NCBI GenBank assembly: GCA_027038385.1
Contig: JALVXE010000140.1
Location: forward strand, 1 to 9,045
From: Thermotogaceae bacterium
GTDB taxonomy: Bacteria; Thermotogota; Thermotogae; Thermotogales; Thermotogaceae
Direction of reading: 5' to 3'
Length of the DNA stretch: 9,045 bases
Part shown: positions 1 to 6,706 of the stretch, piece after piece
Layout: each line of letters opens with the position of its first letter
How positions within the stretch are numbered: position 1 is the stretch's first letter
Program-made: the position numbers and the translations under genes
The notes under the pieces: model-generated
The model's input: the letters and a program-made list of their open reading frames with translations, nothing else
Told to the model about the DNA's origin: nothing
Databases searched by the model: none

Positions 1-401
1 TTCTTGAACTTTTCAAAAGAATGCTCAGAGGGCTGAACATCATGATTTGCCGGTATCACAATCATCGGCACATTTCCCGCGTTCTGATGGTAGAGCCTTA
101 GAAATTTCGAAAACTCCTCATCTATCCTCGCTGGGGATTCCCTGTATCCATATATCACATCCCCCATGTGTATCACAAAATCTGGATCTATCCACGATAT
201 CTCCCTGAAAACCCTCTTCAAAAAAGCTTCGGGTATCGGCGTATTCTCGCATACCGGTCTTGAATCACCGAACACTATGAAGGTGAAAGGACTCTTCGTG
301 TTCTCCTTCGCCCAAGTTGCAATTTCATCGCTTTTGATTATCTCAGGCAGCGCCGCAGAAGCGAGAAATATCACGAGAAACGCGTAAATCAGTTTTCTCA
401 T
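1..401 (-). CDS. Secreted calcineurin-like metallophosphoesterase, N-terminal part (gene continues beyond the left edge)
   Basis: The reading frame stays open from an ATG at 401 to base 1, giving 133 residues of an incomplete protein. Residues 1-20 look like a type I signal peptide: a basic start (MRK), a hydrophobic core to about residue 13, then small residues (ASAAL). There is no lipobox cysteine. After it come the metal-binding blocks of the calcineurin-like phosphoesterase fold: FGDSR (D46), HMGDV (D81) and ANHD (N119, H120). By family knowledge these bind a two-metal centre that hydrolyses phosphate esters; the substrate cannot be told. The first motif has Arg48 where the classic GDxH has His, a variant found in some members. 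The C-terminal histidine motifs lie outside the window. The start follows the ATPase B stop by 4 nt and has an AAAAGGTGAT ribosome site inside the B gene's end, so it is probably the next gene of the ATPase operon. The export signal implies action outside the cytoplasmic membrane. Confidence 0.86.
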   Translation of the reverse strand, partial: MRKLIYAFLVIFLASAALPEIIKSDEIATWAKENTKSPFTFIVFGDSRPVCENTPIPEAFLKRVFREISWIDPDFVIHMGDVIYGYRESPARIDEEFSKFLRLYHQNAGNVPMIVIPANHDVQPSEHSFEKFK

Positions 402-405
402 TCGA

Positions 406-1773
406 TCACCTTTTCTTCATGTACTTCTCGATCTCCTCCTTGCTCACCCTGGTGATCTCCTCCTCTGGAAGATCTCTGAGTATGTCCCAAGCCAGATCGA
501 GCGTCTCTTCGATGTTTCGGTTCTCGTCCCTTCCCTGTGATAGGAACCTTCTCTCGAAATCCTCTCCGAACTTCAGATAGGCCTTATCGATGTCCGTGAG
601 CTCTTCTTCTCCTATGATAGATGCAAGGGCTCTGACGTCCTGAACTCTGCTGTAAGATGCGAAGAGCTGTCCAGACAGGTGTGGATGATCTTCCCTCGTG
701 TATCCTTTACCTATACCGTCCTTCATAAGCCTTGACAAGGATGAAAGGACGTTTATCGGTGGATATATCCCCCTCATGTGAAGATCCCTCGACAAGACTA
801 TCTGTCCTTCGGTTATGTACCCGGTGAGGTCTGGTATAGGGTGTGTTATATCGTTGTTCGGCATCGTTAGTATTGGAAGCTGCGTGACCGATCCCTCTCT
901 TCCCTTTATTATTCCAGCCCTCTCGTATATCGTCGCGAGGTCGCTGTACATGTATCCGGGGTACCCTTTTCTCGAAGGTATCTCTCCTCTGTAGTTAGAT
1001 ATCTCCCTCAAAGCCTCACAGTAGTTCGTCATGTCGCTCATTATCACCAGAACGTGATATCCAAGATCGAACGCAAAGTATTCCGCGGTGGTCAGTGCAG
1101 CCCTTGGCGTGGCTATCCTCTCAACGACCGGATCAGAAGCCAAGTTCAGAAAGGCTACGATGTTCTTCATCGCTCCGGTCTCTTCGAAAGAATTGAGTAT
1201 GTACTCAGCATCGGTGTTTCTCAGTCCTATCGCCGCGAAGACTACCAAGAATTCCCCCTCTTTTATGGTCGCCTGACGGGATATCTGGACTGCGAGTTCG
1301 TTGTGCGGAAGCCCGTCTCCAGAGAATATCGGCAGCTTTTGCCCTCTTATCAACGTCATCATTCCATCTATCGCGCTTATACCGGTCTGTATGAAGTTTC
1401 TCGGGTAGACCCTTGAAACAGGGTTTATTGGAGAACCGTTTATGTCCCTCTTCTCCTTCGCTATCATATCTCCAAGACCATCCCTGGGTCTTCCAAGCCC
1501 ATCGAAGACCCTGCCAAGCATGTCCGGAGAGAGCCCCATCTCGAGCGGTTTTCCAAGGAACCTGACTTTCGTTCCGGGAAGATCCAGATCTGCAGTTCCC
1601 TCGAAAACTTGTACAACTGCCCTTCCTTCTTCTAGCATTATGACCTTCCCAACTCTCGTCTTCCCGGAGGATTCTATCTCCACGAGCTCGTCATACGAAG
1701 CTCCTTTGACCCCTTCGACGACCAAGAGAGGTCCTCTGAGGCTTGAAACTCCCGTGTATTCAACAACAGCCAT
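406..1773 (-). CDS. ntpB: V/A-type ATPase subunit B (nucleotide-binding, non-catalytic)
   Basis: Subunit B alternates with subunit A in the A3B3 head of the rotary V/A-ATPase. The protein has 455 residues, near the usual length of about 460. It has a beta-barrel N-terminus (about 1-75) followed by a RecA-like core. At the P-loop position it reads FSGDGLPHNE (150-159) instead of GxxxxGKT, the degenerate Walker A typical of B subunits. The family signature PSRKGYPGYMYSDL lies at 266-279 and is followed by ATIYERAG. Arg348 in SSLSRLM is the likely arginine finger acting on the A-subunit active site, by analogy with characterised B subunits. The ATG at 1773 lies 5 nt past the A stop, with a strong AAGGAG site (1782-1787) inside the end of A. 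No D subunit follows; the next gene, 4 nt downstream, is a metallophosphoesterase. Confidence 0.98.
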   Translation of the reverse strand: MAVVEYTGVSSLRGPLLVVEGVKGASYDELVEIESSGKTRVGKVIMLEEGRAVVQVFEGTADLDLPGTKVRFLGKPLEMGLSPDMLGRVFDGLGRPRDGLGDMIAKEKRDINGSPINPVSRVYPRNFIQTGISAIDGMMTLIRGQKLPIFSGDGLPHNELAVQISRQATIKEGEFLVVFAAIGLRNTDAEYILNSFEETGAMKNIVAFLNLASDPVVERIATPRAALTTAEYFAFDLGYHVLVIMSDMTNYCEALREISNYRGEIPSRKGYPGYMYSDLATIYERAGIIKGREGSVTQLPILTMPNNDITHPIPDLTGYITEGQIVLSRDLHMRGIYPPINVLSSLSRLMKDGIGKGYTREDHPHLSGQLFASYSRVQDVRALASIIGEEELTDIDKAYLKFGEDFERRFLSQGRDENRNIEETLDLAWDILRDLPEEEITRVSKEEIEKYMKKR

Positions 1774-1778
1774 TTAAA

Positions 1779-3521
1779 TCACTCCTTGTAGACCTTTTCT
1801 AACTCTTCAAAGTGTTTTTCTATTTCCTTCTCGAGTTCTTCAAGATCCTTCGCAGTTTTGTAATCCTCTTTCATCCTCATAAGCTTTGATACAACAGAGC
1901 CTTTTAAAACCTCGCTCAGTGCGGCGTTCATCTCAACGAACTTCCTCGCCCTGTCGTAGAAGTCGACGACGATCTTCAGCATCTTGAACTGCTTATCAAG
2001 CGGACAGAAGGAATCCACTTCGCTGTAAGCGTTCTGCTGCAAAAGTCCAACTTTTATAATCCTCGCTATTCCGACGACCAGCTTTTGCATGTCGGGAAGG
2101 ACATCTTCGCCCATTATCTTTATTATCTCCTGGAGTTTTCCATCCTCTGCTAGAAGCTCCATTGCCCTTCTTCTGTACTCGTACCAATTCTTGTCAACCG
2201 TTTCGCTGTACCAAATTTTGAGGTCTTCCACGTATCCGCTATAGCTCGTGTTCCAATTTATCGCTGGGTAGTGCCTTGCATAGGCAAGACTCTTATCGAG
2301 AGCCCAGAAGCATTTGACGTACCTCTTGGTATGGGTGGTAACGGGTTCCGAAAAATCTCCACCTGGAGGTGAAACTGCCCCTATAACCGTTACTGATCCT
2401 TCTTCTCCAGATAGCGTTTGAACCCTTCCTGCCCTTTCGTAGAACGCTGCTATCCTTGAGGATAGGTAAGCTGGGTATCCTTCCTCAGCTGGTATCTCCT
2501 CAAGTCTTCCAGATAGCTCCCTCAGCGCTTCAGCCCACCTCGATGTGGAATCAGCCATTATAGCAACGCTGTAACCCATGTCTCTGAAGTACTCCGCTAT
2601 AGTTATTCCCGTGTATATGCTCGCTTCCCTCGCAGAGACTGGCATGTTCGACGTGTTGGCTATGAGTATCGTCCTGTCCATCAACGGTTTTCCGGTTTTT
2701 GGGTCCATCAGATCTGGAAATTCCGTCAGAACTTCCGTCATCTCGTTTCCGCGCTCTCCACAGCCTATGTAGACTATGATATCCGCGTCGGCCCACTTCG
2801 CGAGCTGGTGCTGCAGTATGGTCTTTCCGGTTCCAAATCCCCCAGGTATAGCTGCGGTTCCCCCTTTGCTTATCGGAAAGAACGTGTCCAGAACCCTCTG
2901 ACCGGTTATCAAAGGTATCTTTGGGGGTAATTTTTTCTTGGAAGGTCTCGGTATCCTGACGGGCCAAATTTGATACATTCCAAGCTTCGTTCCGTCTTCA
3001 AGAACGTACAAAACATCGTCTATTGTGAACTCTTCCTTGTCCGATTTCTTGGCTATTTTTCCAGAAACCCCTATGGGTACCATGAGCTTGTGGACTATTC
3101 CACGTTCTTGAACTTCCGCGTATACTTCCCCTTCTCTCACCTCATCTCCTATTTCTTTCAAGAGTTTGACCTTCCATTTCGTGTCTTTTGGGAGTGGGGA
3201 CGCTTCAACACCCCTGGGTATAAACGCTCCACCGACCCTCTCAAGCTCAGAAAGTGGCCTTTGTATCCCATCGTATATGTTACCTATCATCCCAGGTCCT
3301 AGGATGACGGAAAGGAGCCTTCCGGTCCCTTCAACCTCCTCGTAGATCTTCAAGCCCGATGTCTCTTCATAGACTTGAATCGTGGCCTTCCCGCGATCCA
3401 AACCTATGACTTCACCGACGAGCTTGTTTTTCCCAACTTTGACCATCTCGTTCATCTTGAGATTTTCCGCGTTATCGGCGATCACAACAGGCCCATTGAT
3501 CTTTATTATCTTCGCACTCAT
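1779..3521 (-). CDS. ntpA: V/A-type ATPase catalytic subunit A
   Basis: This is the catalytic subunit of the rotary ATPase head, which hydrolyses or makes ATP. Its 580 residues are the normal length. Residues 1-70 form the N-terminal barrel. The region of roughly 110-200 is the bulge insertion that separates V/A-type A subunits from F-type beta subunits. The Walker A is PGGFGTGKT (226-234, Lys233) and the catalytic glutamate is most likely Glu256 in GERGNEM (255-261). ADSTSRWAEALRE starts at 323, and EEGYPAYLSSR, the counterpart of the B-subunit signature, at about 346. The P-loop region is uninterrupted, so there is no intein of the kind known at this site in some archaea. The ATG at 3521 overlaps the stop of subunit E (ATGA). 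The likely ribosome site is GGTGAG at 3527-3532, weaker than that of B. Confidence 0.98.
   Translation of the reverse strand: MSAKIIKINGPVVIADNAENLKMNEMVKVGKNKLVGEVIGLDRGKATIQVYEETSGLKIYEEVEGTGRLLSVILGPGMIGNIYDGIQRPLSELERVGGAFIPRGVEASPLPKDTKWKVKLLKEIGDEVREGEVYAEVQERGIVHKLMVPIGVSGKIAKKSDKEEFTIDDVLYVLEDGTKLGMYQIWPVRIPRPSKKKLPPKIPLITGQRVLDTFFPISKGGTAAIPGGFGTGKTILQHQLAKWADADIIVYIGCGERGNEMTEVLTEFPDLMDPKTGKPLMDRTILIANTSNMPVSAREASIYTGITIAEYFRDMGYSVAIMADSTSRWAEALRELSGRLEEIPAEEGYPAYLSSRIAAFYERAGRVQTLSGEEGSVTVIGAVSPPGGDFSEPVTTHTKRYVKCFWALDKSLAYARHYPAINWNTSYSGYVEDLKIWYSETVDKNWYEYRRRAMELLAEDGKLQEIIKIMGEDVLPDMQKLVVGIARIIKVGLLQQNAYSEVDSFCPLDKQFKMLKIVVDFYDRARKFVEMNAALSEVLKGSVVSKLMRMKEDYKTAKDLEELEKEIEKHFEELEKVYKE
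1782..1787 (-). promoter_or_regulatory. Shine-Dalgarno for subunit B
   Basis: The minus strand reads AAGGAG, 8 nt before the ATG at 1773 and inside the 3' end of subunit A. It supports that start and suggests B is translated independently as well as by coupling. Confidence 0.65.
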
Positions 3522-4093
3522 TCGAGCTCACCAACCTTTTCATCGATGAAGTTCATCACTTCATCTTCTATCTTCTCAAGAAGGGTGTTTATGTCAGAGA
3601 TAACCCTCATATTTCCGCTCTCAAGGACCAATCCATCCACATCACTTTCACCTACCTCACCCTTGAAGAACTTCTTGACCAGAGGGATGTCTTCCTTTCT
3701 GCAAAGGAGTTTGAAATCCCCGCCCATCTTCTGCTTCGCGTCCTCGAATAGGAACATCAGATACTTCCTTCTATTCTCTCCTTTTAAGCCCTTCACAAAA
3801 TTAGCCACGTCCTCTTTTATCTTTGAGAACATCTCCGATTTCAAACGCGACTTTTCCTGTGACAAAAGGAGCGATACCTTGGAATCGTGAAGCTTCTTTA
3901 TCTTCTCCATCTCCTTCTCGAATTCCCTTCTCATCTCTTCCTGCTTTCTCTGGAATTCCTCTTCCTTGCTCTTTTTGAAATTCTCCAATTCCTCCTTCTT
4001 GAGGGCTTTGAAATCCTCGAGCTCCATCTTGATACTCTCGGATATCACGTTCAATATCTTCTCGAGTTTCAGGAGATTATCCACTCTCTCCAC
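3518..4093 (-). CDS. ntpE: V/A-type ATPase subunit E (peripheral stalk)
   Basis: Subunit E pairs with the H/G-type coil to form the peripheral stalks that hold the A3B3 head against subunit I. The 191-residue protein has the expected two parts. Residues of about 1-95 are highly charged and coiled-coil-like, with many Glu and Lys. The remainder is a compact C-terminal domain containing DVDGLVLESGNMRV, which resembles the GGLVLES-type segment of E subunits, and ending in a helix. The best start is a GTG at 4093, placed 17 nt inside the end of subunit F. GGGGTGA lies upstream of it at suitable spacing. A second GTG three codons later is possible but lies farther from that site. The stop overlaps the ATG of subunit A by 4 nt. 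Confidence 0.93.
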   Translation of the reverse strand: MERVDNLLKLEKILNVISESIKMELEDFKALKKEELENFKKSKEEEFQRKQEEMRREFEKEMEKIKKLHDSKVSLLLSQEKSRLKSEMFSKIKEDVANFVKGLKGENRRKYLMFLFEDAKQKMGGDFKLLCRKEDIPLVKKFFKGEVGESDVDGLVLESGNMRVISDINTLLEKIEDEVMNFIDEKVGELE

Positions 4094-4400
4094 TTATCTT
4101 CACCCCAATCGCTTCTTCTATGTATCTAGTTATGAAGTTCTTCTCTCCTTTCCATCCGTGCCTATCCGGTATCACGAAAACGAGTGGTAAAGAAGCGTTC
4201 AGCTTCAGATCCCTTATCTCATCCGGGATGAGTTGTGCGATCTTCTGGGTCATCAGGATCACGCCGACGGACTTGTCCTTCAGGACTTCCTCGAGGACTT
4301 TCAAAACCTCTTCTCTTTCATGAACAACAACACCCCTTATCCCAGCCAACCTCAGACCGATCTGAGTGTCTATGTTATCGCTTATCAGGAAGAATCTCAT
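4077..4400 (-). CDS. ntpG: V/A-type ATPase subunit F (central stalk, regulatory)
   Basis: This 107-residue protein matches the small F subunit (called NtpG in Enterococcus), which binds the central shaft D and influences ATPase activity. It begins MRFFLISD and has the alternating beta/alpha pattern of the family. Diagnostic segments are DKSVGVILMTQKIAQ, the position of the usual VGIILITE-like strand and helix, and LPLVFVIPDRHG, matching the conserved strand ending in IP-x-x-x-G. The ATG at 4400 lies 5 nt after the K stop, with GGAGGG about 10 nt upstream inside the end of K. Its 3' end overlaps subunit E by 17 nt, so translation of the two is probably coupled. Its normal partner D is not encoded in the window. 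Confidence 0.92.
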   Translation of the reverse strand: MRFFLISDNIDTQIGLRLAGIRGVVVHEREEVLKVLEEVLKDKSVGVILMTQKIAQLIPDEIRDLKLNASLPLVFVIPDRHGWKGEKNFITRYIEEAIGVKISGESG

Positions 4401-4405
4401 TTAGA

Positions 4406-4828
4406 TTAGACCCTCCCGAAGATCATTATCGATATGATCAAACCGTATATCGCGATTCCTTCCGCAAGTCCAACGAATATGAGTGATCTTCCAAGCATCT
4501 TCGGGTCTTCGCTTATCGCTCCTATCGCCGCAGCACCGGTCATACCAACAGCTACTCCAGCACCAAGAGCCGCAAGACCTGTTGAAAGTGCAACTCCTAT
4601 CATCGCGTTTCCGTTGACGCTCTTACTTGCTGCTGCCTGCTGCGTACTCTCTGCGAGAGCTGTGGATGGAGTCATGAGGAGAATGAACGCCAGCACGATA
4701 ACCACTATGCTTCCTCCGACCAGACCCTTGAAGAGTTTAAGTGCCTTTTCTCTGTCGAGCTCCGGTGTGAACACCCCGAAAGCTATAACCGTTGCCACTG
4801 CACCAATTGCCAGAAGAACTGCCAACAT
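4406..4828 (-). CDS. ntpK: V/A-type ATPase subunit K (proteolipid c-ring)
   Basis: This subunit forms the membrane ring whose rotation is driven by ion binding. With the ATG at 4828 it has 140 residues. A TTG one codon upstream (4831) is possible, but it leaves only 4 nt to the strong Shine-Dalgarno, so ATG is preferred. Hydrophobic stretches lie at about 1-20, 36-58, 74-104 and 112-138. The last two make the canonical hairpin, joined by the polar loop SEDPK (106-110). The essential carboxylate is Glu123 in GLAEGIAIYG. The position matching the sodium-ligand Gln in TM1 is Val94, and the residue after Glu123 is Gly rather than Ser or Thr, which favours proton coupling (inference). The second N-terminal helix ends in STALAEST, which resembles a signal peptidase site, and it has no ion-binding carboxylate. 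The gene overlaps the stop of subunit I by 1 nt (TGATG). Confidence 0.97.
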   Translation of the reverse strand: MLAVLLAIGAVATVIAFGVFTPELDREKALKLFKGLVGGSIVVIVLAFILLMTPSTALAESTQQAAASKSVNGNAMIGVALSTGLAALGAGVAVGMTGAAAIGAISEDPKMLGRSLIFVGLAEGIAIYGLIISIMIFGRV

Positions 4829-6693
4829 CAATAAACACCTCCTTCAGGACCTCTGTATCTAATTGGATTGAACTCCTTGCCGTCCCCGCTGTAAAATTTT
4901 GAGAAGAATTCGTAAAACTCAAGCCTGACCGCCTGTATGAATACGACCAAGCCTTCTAGGAATATTATCAAAAGATTTCCCACAAGAAGCGACGTAAACG
5001 CTCCAGCACCACTCTTGCTCATCTGTGCCATTATGTAAAACGCTAGAAAGAGCCCAGCGTGGTTCATCGCGAAAGCTCCAAGCCTTATGAACGATAAGGT
5101 GTTGCTGAAGAACATTATTATCCTGTCAAAAGTTTCGAAAAACGCAAGAACGAACCGTTCTCCGAGGCTTCCTTCCTCGAATATTATGAAGTACAGAAAG
5201 ACCATCGCGAGGGATCCAAATGCTGCAACCGCCAAGTAGATCGGGAATTTCCCTGATTGTATGTAAAGAACCGTTCCAGCTAGAGCGCTCGTGTAAAGTC
5301 CAAGACCCGATATCCCGTTTGGATCGAAGAGCATCCTACCATACTCTTTTCTCATGATTCTGTTTATCAGGTTCAAAACCATTCCAAAGATTATTAGCCC
5401 CGCCCCTATGATTATCGATACCTCTAGAAAGCTGTTTATGCTCTCTAGGGGCCTGGCTATGAGTGGCGGGATGATCTCAAATCCAAAGATCGATCCGTAG
5501 AAGATCCCGAAGAGTGTGGAAGACAATCCTGCAAATCCCATCGCGTACCAAAGGTCTACCCTGGTTTTAGCGTACAAAAGCCAAGATATGGCAGATATCG
5601 TCAAACCGTGTCCAATATCGCCGAACATGAAACCATAAAAGAACAGGAAGAGAATGCTCACTATAGGGGTTGGATCTACCTCGTCACTCTTCGGAACCCC
5701 GTACATCTTCACCAAGAACTCGAAGTGTTTGAAAAATCCCGGGTTTTTGAGCTTTGTTGGTTTTTGCAATGGAACTTCAACGTCTTCGAACAGAAGCACA
5801 TCGTCGTAATCACCGGCGAATTTTCTGAGATCTTTCAACGCGTCTTCCGTTATCCATCCGACTATCGCGAAAAACTCCTCCGTCATCCCGGATTTCATAA
5901 CCACGTCGTAGACGTTTTTCAGAACGAACACGAGGTCGTAGTACCTGTATATGTTCCTTCTGTTTTTGTAAAATAGCTCTCTCTTTCTCAAGTTCAGCTC
6001 TTCTATCTCAAGCTTCAGGGATTTCTTCTCGTCTTTGAGCTCGTAAAGTGTCTCTGTTGGGTTTGCTTCCGAATCTGGAAGCTCGAGTTCTTTGAAAGAG
6101 ACTGTTTTGAAAACCTTTTCTATATCCTCTTTAACAGATGTCGGATAAGCAACTACACACGTGACTACCCTATCTTGATCCTTCACCTTCTCGACTATGA
6201 CGTCGAGATCCTTTACACTTTCAACGAACCTCTCGAAGTACCCAAGATGTATCCTCCCGACTTTCAACGTGACGAGTCTCATCTCTTTCAAATCCTTGAC
6301 ACTTCCATCGTATCCCTTGATGGCTTCGACGGCTTCTATCTTGTCGTCGAGATCTGAGATCTCGTTTTCTATACGGGAGATCTCAGAATCTATCTTATCC
6401 ATCTCTTCTTTCAATCCGCTCGCGAACTCCCTGAACTCCCTATCGTTGAAAACCACCGGAAGACTTATGGAGGAAGTTGCCGGCTTTGGCGTCTTCCCGA
6501 CTTCTGAGTAGAGAGAATGTACGGTTCTTAGGAAATCTTCATAAGGGTTGCTGTTCATCGAATTCAAATCTATGTCGAATACCTCTCTTAGAGGGACTAT
6601 TTCAAAGCTCTCGGAATCTAGGAAGAATTTCGAAATGGGTTCCATAAGGGATTTGTGTGTTATCAAACCTATCGAAGTTATCTTCTCCTTCAT
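4828..6693 (-). CDS. ntpI: V/A-type ATPase subunit I (membrane stator, a subunit)
   Basis: Subunit I holds the ion half-channels next to the K ring and anchors the peripheral stalks. The 621-residue protein splits as expected. The N-terminal cytoplasmic half (1 to about 335) contains coiled-coil segments at about 85-125 and 205-245. A membrane domain starts near 341 and has several hydrophobic helices. The family hallmark EVDPTP leading into FFYGFMFGDIGHGL spans about 338-364. The essential ion-path arginine should be Arg537 in LSFIRLGAFA, by alignment with the TM7 arginine of yeast Vph1. Arg590 in QAVRLEFYEFFSKF matches the second conserved arginine. The ATG at 6693 lies 13 nt past subunit C, with a GGGAG-type site overlapping the C stop region. 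The length is slightly short of the usual 640-660, without a visible break. Confidence 0.97.
   Translation of the reverse strand: MKEKITSIGLITHKSLMEPISKFFLDSESFEIVPLREVFDIDLNSMNSNPYEDFLRTVHSLYSEVGKTPKPATSSISLPVVFNDREFREFASGLKEEMDKIDSEISRIENEISDLDDKIEAVEAIKGYDGSVKDLKEMRLVTLKVGRIHLGYFERFVESVKDLDVIVEKVKDQDRVVTCVVAYPTSVKEDIEKVFKTVSFKELELPDSEANPTETLYELKDEKKSLKLEIEELNLRKRELFYKNRRNIYRYYDLVFVLKNVYDVVMKSGMTEEFFAIVGWITEDALKDLRKFAGDYDDVLLFEDVEVPLQKPTKLKNPGFFKHFEFLVKMYGVPKSDEVDPTPIVSILFLFFYGFMFGDIGHGLTISAISWLLYAKTRVDLWYAMGFAGLSSTLFGIFYGSIFGFEIIPPLIARPLESINSFLEVSIIIGAGLIIFGMVLNLINRIMRKEYGRMLFDPNGISGLGLYTSALAGTVLYIQSGKFPIYLAVAAFGSLAMVFLYFIIFEEGSLGERFVLAFFETFDRIIMFFSNTLSFIRLGAFAMNHAGLFLAFYIMAQMSKSGAGAFTSLLVGNLLIIFLEGLVVFIQAVRLEFYEFFSKFYSGDGKEFNPIRYRGPEGGVY
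4836..4844 (-). promoter_or_regulatory. Strong Shine-Dalgarno for the proteolipid gene K
   Basis: The minus strand reads AAGGAGGTG, a near-full complement to the 16S rRNA tail, 7 nt before the ATG at 4828. It lies inside the 3' end of the subunit I gene. It decides for the ATG over the TTG at 4831 and is the best ribosome site I see in the operon, fitting the high copy number needed for the c-ring. Confidence 0.75.
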
Positions 6694-6706
6694 ACTTCCA
6701 TCTCCC

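Noticed and set aside
406..1773. Subunit B as an F-type ATPase alpha or beta subunit
   Set aside because: The degenerate P-loop (GDGLPHNE), the PSRKGYPGYMYSDL signature and neighbours I, C, E and F are all V/A-type.
2820..2850. Possible intein at the P-loop of subunit A
   Set aside because: The PGGFGTGKT segment and its flanks read through without interruption and the protein has normal length.
2551..2967. 138-codon same-strand frame inside subunit A
   Set aside because: It is an alternative frame of the highly conserved P-loop region; the protein it would give has no recognisable pattern.
3375..3890. Plus-strand open frame of 171 codons antisense to subunits A and E
   Set aside because: It lies wholly across two well-identified genes on the other strand, its composition (Ser, Phe, Leu rich) is that of a reversed coiled-coil gene, and it has no family resemblance.
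4434..4862. Plus-strand open frame of 142 codons antisense to subunit K
   Set aside because: It is a mirror of the alanine/glycine-rich proteolipid gene, with no ribosome site and no recognisable motif.
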